Assembly (NCBI GenBank): GCA_024803745.1
Contig: JANJXV010000265.1
Coordinates: 186,001 to 250,000 of the forward strand
From: Megascapheus bottae
Taxonomy: Eukaryota > Chordata > Mammalia > Rodentia > Geomyidae
Direction of reading: 5' to 3'
Length of the DNA: 64,000 nucleotides
Notes under the pieces: generated by a model
Told to the model about the DNA's origin: nothing
What the model saw: only the letters and a program-made list of their open reading frames with translations
Databases searched by the model: none
Made by a program: the position numbers and the translations under genes
Part shown: one piece after another, positions 32,423 through 43,955 of the stretch
Numbering within the stretch: position 1 is the stretch's first letter
Layout: every line of letters starts with the position of its first letter

Positions 32423-33951
32423 GGGCCACTGAAACAAAAGCTTCCATCAATAATGCGGTACCCATACCCTGGTTGACTCAGAAATCGGTGTGGGTCCCCC
32501 AGTGGCCCCTTTCACAAGAAAAATTGGAAGCTGCAAAAAATTTAGTTGAGGAACAGTTAAAATTGGGACACGTTGAGCCCTCTGTATCTCCCTGGAACAC
32601 ACCCATTTTTGTTATTAAAAAGGCTTCTGGCAAGTGGAGATTGTTACATGACTTAAGGGCAGTAAACGCGCAAATGCAGGTCATGGGACCAGTCCAGAGA
32701 GGACTTCCTCTACTTTCAGCACTGCCCCGAGATTGGCCTGTGTTGACCTTAGACATTAAAGATTGCTTCTTCTCAATACCCCTTTGCCCTGAGGATAAAG
32801 AACGTTTTGCCTTTACGTTGCCCTCTGTTAATCATGAACAGCCAGATGTCCGGTATCAGTGGAAGGTCTTGCCTCAAGGCATGGCTAATAGCCCGACTAT
32901 TTGTCAACTGTTTGTGGATTCGGCCCTGCTGTCAGTTAGACAGGAGTTTCCCCTGGTAAAAATCATTCATTATATGGATGATATCCTGCTAGCTGCTTCC
33001 TCTCTTGAGGTACTTCATAGAGCCTATCAACAGGTGGTTTCCCTACTTGAACAGAGAGGGCTTATTATTGCCCCTGATAAAGTACAACAATCCAAGGTGG
33101 TAAAATTCTTAGGTGCCATTGTTACTCCTGCCTTTATTCGACCTCAAAAAATTTCTATTCGAACTGCCCACCTAAAGACACTCAATGATTTTCAGCAACT
33201 GTTGGGAGACATCAACTGGATCCGAGGATAATCCAGGTCAATTAATTATCCTACAAGGGTCTTATGGCAGGACGGCCCTCTGTGGTGGCTTCATGGTAAT
33301 TCTCTTGGAGCAAGAACTGTTCAATATTTTCCTGAGGTTGTTGCAACTCAAGCCCTATTGGGCCTAAAGTATTGTTTGATGCATTTTGCTAAAATACCTG
33401 ATAAATTAATTATTCCCTGTACCAGGAATCAGGTGGAAACTTTGGCTGCCACCGTGGATATATGGGCGATTTTATTATGTGCCTTTCCCAATATTATTGA
33501 TAACCATTATCCCAAGCATCCCTTGCTTGCCTTTGTAGAGAGAAATTTGGTTTATTTTCCTATTATTACCTCTAAGAAGCCTTTGGCTACCGCCTTGACT
33601 ATTTATACTGATGGGTCAAAAACTGGCCAGGGTGCCTTTGTGGTGGAAGGTCAAAATCCAGTCGTGTTATATTTTCGACCGGATGTTCCCCAGGTCACGG
33701 AGTGCCTGGTGGTTCTAGAGGTGTTTAAAAGATTTGAAGAGCCCTTTAATCTTTTCTCTGATTCACAATATGTTGTTAATGCTGTTAATTCTCTTGAAGT
33801 CGCTGCCTCAATTAGGCAGGCCAGCATGGTTTCTAACATATTATTACAGATTCAATCCCTTATTTTGTCAAGAAAGAATCCCTTTTATATAGGGCACATG
33901 AGGCTCATACCTTGTTGCCAGGTCCCATGGCTAAGGCTAATGCCCAGGTAG
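32417..33951 (+). pseudogene. pol: reverse transcriptase and RNase H, one stop
   Basis: Pol in the -1 frame. The open part around 32,473-33,231 carries [10 protein letters not shown], the catalytic [19 protein letters not shown] and YMDD (32,971-32,982), followed by VKFLGA. A TAA at 33,229-33,231 follows GDINWIRG. The same frame then continues through a shortened connection (QDGPLWWLHG) to RNase H with TDGSKTGQG, TECLVV and FSDSQYVV, which give the Asp-Glu-Asp residues. Just after the FYIGH codons (33,890-33,900) the frame shifts, which separates it from integrase. The RT core motifs are intact, but the stop and frameshift prevent a full Pol. Confidence 0.87.
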
Positions 33952-34910
33952 ATCAGGCAACTAGGGCCATGGTTTTGACAGCTATTGATTCTGTAGAATC
34001 AGCAAAAACTTTTCATCAGTTATATCATGTACCTGCTAATACTCTTAGAATAAAATTTAATATAACCAGACATGAAGCACGAAATATTGTTAAAGCCTGT
34101 CAGTCTTGTGTGATTTTTCTCCCCTCTCCTAATGTGGGGATAAACCCTAGAGGCTTAAAACCAAATGCCCTATGGCAAATGGATGTTACTCATTTAGCGG
34201 AATTTGGAAAATTAAAATATTTACATGTCTCAGTGGATACCTATTCTGGCATAATACATGCCACGCCCTTGGCAGGAGAAAAGGTTTCCCATGTAAAAGT
34301 ACATTGTTTAGAAGCCTGGGCGGCCTGGGGAAAACCCCTTCACTTAAAAACTGATAATGGCCCTGCCTATACTTCTCATGGTTTCCGCGCCTTTTGTGCG
34401 CAAATGCAAGTAGCCCATACAACAGGGTTACCATACAATCCGCAAGGACAAGGAATTGTGGAAAGAACCAACAAAAAATTAAAAGAAATACTTCAAAAAC
34501 AGAAAGGGGGAATTGCGGAAGGAGCATCTCCCAGGGAAAGACTTTCCCTTGCACTTTTTACTTTAAATTTTTTAATTTTAAATAGTGATGATAAGTCAGC
34601 AGCAGATAGACATGCTGCCCAAAACCCTAAAATTATAACTGAGATGGTTAAATGGAAGGATGTTATTACAAATACTTGGTGCGTACCGGATCCCGTAGTA
34701 AGGAGATCCAGGGGAGCTGTTTGTGTTTTTCCACAGGAGCAGGAAACACCGCTTTGGGTCCCGTTGCGATTGACGCGAAAGGTGGAAGGAGAACCCGAGA
34801 AAGGCACTGATTCTCATGTTGGTGGCAATACTAGCAGATCCAGTGATGGCCCAGGAGAGGATTTTGTGGGCGCGGATGAAGACCTTTCCATTACCAATGC
34901 CCGTGACTAA
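33900..34910 (+). pseudogene. pol: integrase (out of frame with RT)
   Basis: Integrase inserts viral DNA into the host genome. The zinc-binding HHCC domain is visible as HQLYH and CQSC. The DDE core is complete: WQMDVTH, TDNGPAY and NPQGQGIVE. The C-terminal domain includes DPVVRRSRGAVCVFP. The frame runs to TAA at 34,908-34,910, and its last 40 or so codons overlap the env start in another frame. It is separated from RNase H by a one-base frame change near 33,895, so the domain is whole but cannot be made as part of the normal polyprotein. Confidence 0.87.
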
Positions 34911-35275
34911 TGCTTCTAGGACAATGGACTGATCAGTTTGAAAATCTAATCACTCAATTAAGATCAGAAATTATGTTAGTTAATAGGATCAGGATCACAA
35001 TAACAGCAGGACAAGTTTTGGATTGGGTAAAAAATTCCCTGTCGTTTGTTAAGGAGTGGGCTGGGCTGGGAGTGTTTGTTGCAGCCTGTTGTGGGTCCTG
35101 TATTTTTTGCCTCTGGTTGCTCTGTCGCATGAGATCTCGCAATAGAAGGGATAGAGTACTAATTGCTCATGCACTCACTGCCTTGGAGCAAGGACACTCT
35201 CCCCAAAATTTGGCTTGCAGCTTTAAAAACCAACTAAAAGTGCCCTGTACTGCCTTTGCACCCTCGAGACCTTAG
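34816..35275 (+). pseudogene. env remnant: signal peptide and transmembrane tail
   Basis: Overlapping the end of integrase, an ATG at 34,816 opens a short frame with a hydrophobic start (LMLVAILADPVMAQ), like an env signal peptide, ending at a TGA near 34,929. Another frame, 34,910-35,275 (121 codons), has a polar N-terminus, then a membrane segment (GLGVFVAACCGSCIFCLWLLC) and a basic tail (RMRSRNRRDR), as in the C-terminus of a retroviral TM protein. The surface subunit and most of TM, including the fusion peptide, are gone, so this cannot be an envelope. The call rests on topology and position, not on recognised family residues. Confidence 0.6.
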
Positions 35276-35550
35276 TCTATTCCATGAGGAATAGGAGTAC
35301 AGGCAGCCAAGAGTTGTGAAATGTTGGACAAAGTACCACTCCTGACCCTAACAGGTTAGGGAGAGCATGTGCGTCAGCATATGGGTCTGCGCCCCTAGCC
35401 CATCTCCGCAAAGGGGATAGAGGGCCTGAAGGGGAGGGATCCAGAGTTGATCGCCTGGGTCACTCCTCTAGAATGGGACCTCAAGTTTTACTTTGGAGGA
35501 CAGCACCTCTACTCTCTTCACAACAGGTATGTTGACTTGCTGCAACAAAA
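35276..35550 (+). other. Provirus sequence between env remnant and polypurine tract
   Basis: About 275 bases with no open frame of note. It lies between the env remnant and the polypurine tract and is presumably env 3' or untranslated sequence. Confidence 0.5.
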
Positions 35551-35565
35551 CAAGAAAGGGGGAGA
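35551..35565 (+). promoter_or_regulatory. Polypurine tract
   Basis: 'aagaaagggggaga' directly precedes the TG of the right LTR, the standard plus-strand primer position. Confidence 0.85.
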
Positions 35566-35895
35566 TGTGCGGAGCCGGAGCGGCTGCCACTAAAACAACC
35601 TCTTAGTTCTCCTTATTTTGTATGTGAATGCAGAGCGTTTGCTCTTTCCTCTGAGTCTGCGCGTATGACGTCAGAGGCCTGACCAATCCCGAGTTGTAAA
35701 ACGGCCCTGGCAATGGAGCGACCAATGGCAAAAAACCCCAGGTTACTTGATTGGATGTAAGCAGCTGCATTTCCCTGCCCAAGCCTTTTTCGCTTCCTGC
35801 TCCCCCTTCAATCAAAAGCTCTCCGATAAAGTATGATTTGAGAAGAATCCTCGAGTGGTGGTCGTTCTTCCTCGCTGGTCGAGGAGCTCGCCGCA
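35566..35895 (+). repeat. 3' LTR
   Basis: Intact TG...CA ends ('tgtgcggagccgg' to 'gccgca'). CRE palindrome at 35,666-35,673. About 2% different from the 5' LTR. Followed by the right target duplication 'atttgt' at 35,896-35,901. Confidence 0.93.
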
Positions 35896-38800
35896 ATTTG
35901 TGAGGATTGATTTTATGGCCTGCTGCCCTTCCAAAGCTTTGAATCAGCTCAAGGAGCTTGGGAGTAGAGTCTATAGGATTCTCTAAATACAGAATCATGT
36001 TATCTGCAAAGAGGGATAGTTTTATTTCCTCTTTCCCTACTTGGATCCCCTTTATGCTTGCTTCTTGCCTTATTGCACTGCCTAGGAATTCTAGTACTAT
36101 GTTAAAAAGGAGTGGAGAGAGTGGGCATCCTTGTCTCATTCCTGATTTTAGAGGGAATGGCTTTAGATTTTCACCATTAAGTATAATACTAGCAGTGGGT
36201 TTCTCATACACAGCCTTTATTACATTGAGAAATGTTCCATGGATTCCTAGTTTCTCCACATCTTTTAACATAAAGGGGTTTGGATCTTGTCAAATGCCTT
36301 TTCCGCATCTATTGAGACAATCATGTGATTTTTGTCCTTGCTCCTGTTGATGTGTTGAATTATATTAATTGATTTGTGTATGTTGAACCAGCTTTGCCTC
36401 CCTGTGATGAATCCAGTTTGATCATAGTGTATAATTTTTTTTGATGAGTTGTTGTAGACGGTTGGCCAGTATTTTGTTGAGAAGTTTCGCATCGATGTTC
36501 ATCAAAGAAATGGGTCTATAGTTCTCTTTCTTTGATGAATCTCTGTCTAGTTTGGGGATGAGGGATATACTGGCTTCACAGAATGAGTTTGGTAAAGAAC
36601 CTTCATTTTCAAATTCGTTGAAGAGCTTGAGGAATATTGGTGTGAGCTCTGCTTTGAAGACCTTATAGAATTCAGCTGTGAATCCATCTGGCCCTGGGCT
36701 CTTTTTAAGTGGAAGTTGTCTAATTTCCATTTCTATTTCAGAGCTTGAAATAGGCCTGTTGAGTTGGGTTACCTCTTCTTGATTCAGTGTGGGTATGTTA
36801 ATATTGTCTAGGAATTCATCCATTTCTTCTAGATTCTCAAATTTGTTGGCGTAAAGGTTTGAGAAGTATTCCCTCATGATATTCTGGATCTTGGTAATTT
36901 CTGTCGTGATATTACCATTTTCATCTGCGATTTTGTTTATTTCCATATGCTCTCTTCTTTTTTGGTAAGATTTGCTAAGGGCTTGTCAATTTTGTTAATT
37001 CTTTCAAAGAACCAACTCCTTGTTTTGTTGATTCTTTCTATAGTATTTTTTATTCCAAATCATTTAATTCTGCTATGATTTTAATAATTTGCTTTCTCCT
37101 AATGGGTTTAGGGTTGGTTTTTTGCTCTTTTTCCAGGAGGTTAAGGTGAGACCTTAACTAGGTGGTTTGCCATTTTTCCAACTTGCTGTTGTAGGCACTC
37201 AGCGCTATAAATTTGCCTCTGAGTACTGCCTTTGTTGTGTCCCTAAGGAGTTGATATTTGTGTGCTCCTTATTGTTAAATTTCATAAACAGTTGGATATC
37301 TGTTCTGATCTCTTCGATTACCCAGTGTTTTTGATTCAACAATGTGTTGTTCAGTCTCCATGAGTTACAGGGTTGTCGTTAGTGGAGATGTGTGTTCAGT
37401 TCCAATTTGATGCCTTTATGGTCTGAGAGTGTGCATGGAATAATTTCAGTGTTTCTGAATCTGTCCAGGTTTGTTTTATGTCCTAAGATGCGGTCTATTT
37501 TGGAAAATGTTCCATGTGCTGCTGAGGAAAACGTATATTGTGTTGTTACTGGGTGGAATATTCTGCAGATGTCTGTTAGATCTAGTTGGTCTATATAGTT
37601 CTTCAGTTCTAAGGTTTCTCTGTTGAGTTTTTGCCTTGTTGATCTGTCCTTAGGTGAGAGTGGTGTGTTAAACTCACCAACAATCACTGTATTTCGATCT
37701 ATGTATGTATGGTTTCAGTGTAAGTAAATTTTGCTTGATGAAGTTTGGAGCTCTGGGATTGGGTGTGTAAATATTTAGGATCGTTATGTCTTCCTGGAGG
37801 AAAGATCCTTTTAGTAGTATGTAGTAACCTTCTTTGTCTTTTCTTACTAATTTTAGTTTGAAGTCTATTGTGTCTGATATGAGGATGGCAACTCCAGCCT
37901 GTTTATGGGGGCAGTTAGCTTGACAGAGTTTATTCCAACCTCTCACTTTCAAAGATGATTGTTTTTGGGTAAGATGTGTCTCTTGAAGATAGCAGAACGA
38001 TGGCTCTTGCTTTTTGATCCAACTAGACAGCCTATGCCGTTTAATTGGAGAGTTAAGTCCATTGATATTGAGAGTTAGGATTGAGAGATATTTATTAGTT
38101 CCTACCATTTTTAAAAGCTTTTAGTAGGGCCTGTGTGTCTTGACAGTTCTTATGGTCCTTAGATGGTATGCTGTTTAGGTGCCATTTCTTTCCCTATGTT
38201 GCATTTATTTTGGTTTTGTATGTATAGAGCATCGTTGAGAATTCTCTGTAGTGTTGGTTTGTTTCGACATATTGTTGCAGCTTTTTCCTGGAATGGAATG
38301 TTTTATTTTTCCCTCAGTTTGAATGAGATCTTAGCTGGCTACAGTATTCTTGGTTGGTAGTTATTTGATTTAAGGGCATGACATATATGCCTCCTGTCAC
38401 TTCGGGCTTGCAAGGTCCCTGCCGAGAAATCTGGGGTTATTCTGATTGGTTTGCCATTATAGGTTACTGATCCCTTTTCCCTGGCTACCTTTGGGATCTT
38501 TCCTTTCGTTTCTATTGATCCAGTTCGGATCACAATGTGGCGGTGGGATGTTCTTTTCTGGTCAGGTCTTTTTGGGGTTCTAAAAGCTTCTCGTATCTGG
38601 ATGGGCCTGCCCTTCTGGATATTTGGGAAATTCTCTGAGATGATTCCCTGAAGTATATTTCCAATACCATTGACCTCTTTCTCCACGCCCTCCTCAATAC
38701 CAACTAGCCTTAAATTAGGCTTCCTAATTGTATTGGACCTCCTGAAGCGCTCTCTCATATTTCCTAGATTTGCATTGACTCATTTTCTGTTCTTTATAAT

Positions 38801-39876
38801 ACCTAAATTATCTTCAGCCCCGGAAATTCTCTCCTCTGCATTGTCTAACCTGCTATCAAAGCTATCTACTTTATTTTTCATCTCCCTTGCTTCTAATTGC
38901 TCACTTTTTATGCCTTGCGTCTCTTGTTTTAGATCATGTATGGATTTCTTTATCTCCTTTTGAGTGGTTAGCTCAGTAGCTTTATTTTCTTTGGACATTT
39001 GCTGGAGTTTGCTCACGTTTTAATTTGTGGATTCTATGAATTCATCCATCTTTCTTTGAAAAACCTTTATTATGGCCTCCTTTATGGCTTCGTCTTTTTC
39101 ACTTATCACCTTGTTTTTGCTTTCCTCTTGTTCAGCTATGGCTTCCTCCATTTTCTCTTTCTTTATATTTTCACATTTTCCATTAATGATGTTTATCAAT
39201 TGCATTTGTGTAGCACTTGGAAGACTCTCCTCTAGGTTTGCCAGTGACTGTTTCATTGTCTATTTACATTGGGTGGGGGATGTTGTTTCTTGATTTGACA
39301 TTTTTCTTGAGTTTCTTGTTCTGCCCATTTGAAATGGGAGCAAGATTACTACTAAATACGATTATAGTTTTTCAGATATAACCAACCTAGACCTCTGTAG
39401 CTGGCAGACACTTGATGTTCACAAGTTTTGATTGGTATTATCACTCTTTCTTTTTGTGCACTTACAGACCAGTCTAATACAACCACTGATAAGCGATTTA
39501 TACCCAAAACAATAAGCCTCTCAATCCAATCTCTATTGTCTTTAAGTCCCTGTGAGCCTAGAGAATAATTAACCACCTACATATACAATATTGCTCAACA
39601 GCCATCAAGTGTAGATCCGTGCAGTATAAGGGTTGAAAGACGAGCAGAGGTCCAGAGATAGAAAAAAAGAATGAGTGGTCAGGGAAGGTACAAAAGGATT
39701 AACGTAGGAGTGTAAGAATATTGTAGTCATGAAGAAAAGGTATAGCAGAAGGATAACTGACCTAAGTTGGTAAGTAGGTAGCATATTTGAGTACAAAGTT
39801 TGGAAATTATTAGAATAAAACTTATGTGTTGCTGCATGACTAGCTCTTAGCCCAACCAGTGGCCTCACAGTGGACC
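35896..39876 (-). mobile_element. L1 copy 4, 5' part
   Basis: Continues ORF2 where 30,654 left off. Reverse transcriptase lies in 35,900-36,271 and 36,265-36,946, and endonuclease in 37,379-37,687 and 37,674-38,108. A missing T near 36,280 and other indels break ORF2. ORF1 is broken into 38,339-38,758, 38,780-39,016 and 39,020-39,256 by indels and a stop. The 5' UTR extends to about 39,876. Confidence 0.92.
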
Positions 39877-41274
39877 ATGGGATGGATCTGTTTTTCTTGT
39901 CTACGTTGTGGGAAAAGGGTATTTCACAAGATGCAGAAGCGAAGATTTCAGAAGCAAATGCTGTGAGTGAATTAGCTCATAAAAAGCATTTTTATTTTCT
40001 TTTATCTTTCTGCCAGTCTTGGGGCTTTAATTCAGGGCCTGAGCACTGTCCTGGGGTTTTCTCAAGTGTAGCCCTCTGCCACTTGAGCCACAGTGCCACA
40101 TCTAGATTTTCTATCTATGTGATACTGAGCAATCAAACCCAGATCTTCATGGATGCTAGGCAAGCACTCTACCACTATGCCAAACTCTCAACCCAGACAT
40201 AGTAAGTATAAAGTCATCATCAATATCATCATCATCATCATCATCATATATAAATATCTTTTCTCCTACAAAGAATGAACACTTAACTGTGTCTAATCTT
40301 TTTTTTTAATTTAACTAATTCTTCTGTGTTTTTCCCTCTTGCATTTTTTACACTTGACAGCAAATCTAATCATCAGGAAAAAATTGATTAGGATAAAGAA
40401 ATCTAATAATATCCTAGTAGATTGACGTCAAAAATATGTGCAAGATGCCCTGTGTGTTTGACCTAGTGGTAGAGTACTTGGCTACCAAGCAAAAAGACTC
40501 AGGTTTGATTCCTCATTACCACATACATAGACAACGCTGCAAGTGGTGCTGTGTCTCGGTGGGACAGCTAAAGCCTAAAGAAAGCCCAAGAACCATGTTC
40601 ACACTCTGAGGTCAAGTCCCAACACTAGCAAAAACAAAAAAAAATTCGACAAGGGGCAAAATGCAGGCAGAGAAGGCACTGTGAAGCAAATGTTTTGTAA
40701 AGGATGAGGGCAATATTGACCCTTAAGTCTGGATCTTACCTAAGAAAGGCTCCTTGAGCCTGAGACCAGACTGGTAGTTGGGCCTAGTGGAAGACATTGG
40801 GATTGGACAAAGAAGGTGTGCTGTTTACTACATCCACATGTATATTGTGAGATTGGAGGAGAGATTCAGCCTCCAGTATGTCTTTGGTGAGGTCTTTTGT
40901 GAGCAAGGATCTTTGGTCATTGGGCCCTGAAAGGTGCCCATGCCTTCCTCACAATGGAACAGAATATGGAACCCTGGTAACCAAGCCACTGTAACTAACA
41001 ACCAGCTCAAGCCAGCTCACTTGGCCTGTGGCTCAGGAGGAAGAAAGATGTTGCTGTGCTGTTGCCAAAGGTCAGGAAACTCGAGTCTCAGGCATGGAAG
41101 TTGTGGATGTCTTACTCGAAGATGTACATGCTAGATCATTGCCAAGCCACAAATCCAGTATAACAGAACTTTCTCTAAGAAGAAGGCCAGGAAAATCCAG
41201 GGCAACCAGATGAGGTAAATTTCTAAGAAGAAATGTATTTGACCCCATCATCCTCCCTACACACTACAACTTTC
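39877..41274. repeat. Array flank 4 (complete)
   Basis: Same layout as flanks 2 and 3: a minus-strand SINE (40,015-40,200), an expanded ATC/CAT repeat (40,214-40,248), a plus-strand SINE (40,450-40,625) and the RALGDS-like N-terminal block (40,828-41,213). Confidence 0.9.
40214..40248. repeat. (ATC)n microsatellite, expanded in this unit
   Basis: About ten ATC/CAT triplets with one interruption. The same site has only a few triplets in flanks 1 and 2 and about five in flank 3. Confidence 0.85.
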
Positions 41275-43576
41275 TTTTTTTTTCATTTTTTTATTGTAAT
41301 TAGTAAAAGGGTTAGATGATATTTGCCAGATAGAAGGTGCATTAATTCACATACATTGATACCCTTTCACATGTCTTGGTACACATTTCCCTCCAACCCC
41401 AAACCCCCCACATATCTTGGTTTTCCCCCCTTCCCTATCAAATTTCAAATATCCAAATATAAATAAATTCAATATATAAGATAAAGTGAGATACTATAAC
41501 AATATGGGATAACCTAGGGACAGCAAACGAAATGAGAGACAACATAGTACATTAAGGACAACAATCATTCATTATATGGCTTTTGTGTCAATATCCTGGA
41601 GGTCCTTTCAATTAGCTTCACATTATATGGCCTTATATATGGCCTTTTGCTCTATTGACAATCTCTGCTAGTAGAGCCCAAGGTTTCTACTGATTATGAC
41701 GAATGAGGCAAACCACTGAGCCTAAGTTCCTTAGAGTCTGGCTTACTTCACTTAATATGATTTGTTCTAAGTCTTTCCATTTCCTAACAAATGGGGCGAT
41801 GTCATTCTTTCTGACAGCAGCATAGAATTACATTGTGTACAAATACCACAACTTGTTGATCCTTCTCATCCACTGAGGGACATCTGGGTTGGTTCCATAT
41901 CTTTGTTATGGTGAATAGTGCTGCAATGAACATTTTTGTGCTACTGGGTTTAGTATGCCCTTGTTTCTGGATTGTTGGGTAAATGCCAAGTAGTGGAATT
42001 GCTGGGTCATAGGGGAGTTCTATGTTTAGCCTTCTGAGGCACTGCCACACTGCTTTCCATAGTGGTTGAACGAGTTTGCACTCCCACCAACAGTGTAGTA
42101 GTGATCCCTCCTGACCACATCCACTCCAGCATCTGTTGTCATTCGTTTTCCTGATCCTGGCCATTCCCACTGGAGTTAGGTGGAATCTTAGACTTGTTTT
42201 GATTTGCATTTCTTTTATGACCAGAGATGTTGAGCATTTCTTCATGTGTCTATAGGCCATTTTTGTTTCTTCTTCAGAGAAGGCTCTCTTTAAGTCTTTG
42301 GCCCATTTTGTAATGGGATGGGTGTTACTTTGGAGGTTAGTTTTGGAGTGATTCAATTTTTTGAGTTGTTGATATATTTTAGATATGAGGCCTTGTTCCG
42401 TTGTTTGGGTGGTGAAGATCTTCTCCCACTCTGTAGGCTTCCTGATTAGTTTACTAGCTATATCCGTTGCCATACAAAAGCTCTGCAGTTTAATGCAGTC
42501 CCACTTATCCAGCCTTTCTCTGATTTGTTGTGATTCTTGGTCCTTATTAAGAAAGTTTCGACCTGTGCCAAGGAGGCCTAGTGTATCTCCTATTCCTTCC
42601 TGTACAGTTTTCTGTGTGTCAGCTTTTACCTCCAGGTCTTTGATCCATTTGGAGTTAATTCCAGTGCAAGGTGACAAAGAAGGATCCAACTTTAGTTTTC
42701 TGCAGGTGTTTAACCAGTTCTGCCAGCACAACTTGTTGAAGAGGCTATCTTTGTTCCATTCTATTTTTTTGGCTCCCTGGTCAAAGATTAGGTGGCCATA
42801 GGTCTGTGGTTTAATATCTGGGTCCGCAGTTCTACTCCATTGGACTTCAGGCCTGTTCTTGTGCCAGTACCAAGCTGTTTTGAGAATTATAGCTCTGTAA
42901 TAGAGTCTTAAGTTTGGAATTGAAATTCCTCCAGCGCTGTTTTTTCTGCTAAGAAGTGTTTTTGCTATACGGGGTCTTTTATTATTCCATATGAAATTTT
43001 GAATTGCCTCTTCAATTTCTTTAAAGAATGACATTGGGATGTTGATGGGTATTACATTGAATTTGTAGATAGCCCTTGGCAAGATTGTCATTTTCACAAT
43101 GTTGATTCTTCCAATCCAGGAGCATGGGAGGTTTTTCCATTTCCTTAGTTCTGCTTTAATTTCCTTTTTTAGGGTTTTAAAGTTTTCATCTAAACGGTCC
43201 TTTACATTCTTAGTTAAGCTAATTGCTAGGTACTTTATTTTCTTTGAGGCTATTGTGAAAGGAGTTTCTTTCCTGATTATTGCCTCGTTCCTCTCAGTGT
43301 TGGCGTAAAGTAAGGCAGTTGATTTGTGAGGGTTGATTTTATGGCCTGCTCCCCTTCCAAAGCTTTGAATCAGCTCAAGGAACTTGGGAGTAGAGTCTAT
43401 AGGATTCTTTAAATACAGAATCATGTCATCTGCAAAGAGGGATAGTTTTATTTCCTCTTTCCCTACTTGGATCCCCTTTATGCTTGCTTCTTGCCTTATT
43501 GCACTGCCTAGGAATTCTAGTACTATGTTAAATAGGAGTGGAGAGAGTGGGCATCCTTGTCTCGTTCCTGATTTTA
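41275..43576 (-). mobile_element. L1 copy 5: 3' part only, ORF2 open for 540 codons
   Basis: T-rich end at 41,275. One ORF2 frame, 41,802-43,424, is open for 540 codons from the FADD region ([15 protein letters not shown]) to near the C-terminus, including the cysteine-histidine block ([18 protein letters not shown]). This is the longest open L1 stretch in the window. The final codons are shifted (DEKDQQ) by an inserted base near 41,862. The 5' remainder (rest of RT, endonuclease, ORF1) is absent because the array ends at 43,576 inside RT. Confidence 0.9.
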
Positions 43577-43955
43577 GAAATATGATTATGTAAAAAAATT
43601 AAATAATTAAAATAGTAAGGTTGGGGGCCAGTAGTTTGGCTTGGTGGCACACAGCCTGGACTGGCAAAAAAGAAGTAGGGTTAGATAAAACAGATTTATT
43701 TCCAAATGTGTGGAAAATGGTATGATTTCTTGTTTGGCTAGTCCTGGGGCTTGAACTGAGGGACCGGGAATTGTCCTTGTCCACATTTGTTCAAGGGTGG
43801 CACTCTGACACCTGAGCCACAGTGCCCCATCTGCTTTTTCTGTGTATGCAGTGCCGAGGAATTGAATCAAGGTCTTCTTGTATACTAGGCGAGCACTCTA
43901 CAAGTAGGCCACATTCAAAGCCAAAGTAGATTTTTGATGCTATTGTGGAGTTTTA
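43574..43955. repeat. Third copy of the A 5,066-5,449 segment
   Basis: Matches 5,066-5,449 and 50,904-51,282 end to end in the same orientation. It is joined on the left to L1 RT sequence at 'gattttagaaatatg' and on the right to unrelated DNA after 'gtggagtttta'. It contains the same minus-strand SINE (43,735-43,925) and reads closer to copy A' than to A at several sites ('ccgggaattgtcc', 'tgccccatctg', 'ctctacaagtaggcc'). Confidence 0.92.

Larger units (their letters stand above)
30655..35895 (+). mobile_element. IAP/betaretrovirus-like endogenous provirus, 5,241 bp, defective
   Basis: Two LTRs (329 and 330 bp), a tRNA-Phe primer site, gag, protease/G-patch remnant, reverse transcriptase, RNase H, integrase, env remnant and polypurine tract, in that order on the plus strand. 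A full class II element of this type would be about 7-8 kb. Missing are the end of gag with its zinc knuckles, dUTPase and most of protease, part of the RT connection and most of env. LTRs differ at about seven positions plus one indel (about 2% by eye), so insertion is fairly recent. It is antisense to the L1 it interrupts and present in only one array unit, so it came after the array formed. Confidence 0.93.
12454..43576. repeat. Tandem array of a 7.42 kb L1-plus-flank unit
   Basis: Equivalent points recur at 13,739, 19,793, 27,214 and 39,870. The spacing is 6,054 (unit with a 1.37 kb deletion), 7,421 (complete) and 12,656, which is 7,409 after removing the 5,247 bp of provirus plus target duplication. 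Each unit is a minus-strand L1 of about 6.0 kb and 1.38 kb of flanking DNA. Because the flank is copied along with the L1, this is segmental/tandem duplication and not repeated L1 insertion. Confidence 0.93.

Noticed and set aside
34186..34554. Minus-strand 122-codon frame opposite integrase
   Set aside because: Antisense of a conserved integrase core with no domain of its own.
35603..36271. A 222-codon minus-strand frame spanning the 3' LTR and L1 RT
   Set aside because: An accidental read-through from L1 RT into the antisense LTR. It was created by the provirus insertion and there is no sign of use.
12454..43576. CRISPR array or other short-repeat defence locus
   Set aside because: The periodicity is 7.4 kb with L1 coding sequence. 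There are no short direct repeats with unique spacers, and the sequence is mammalian.
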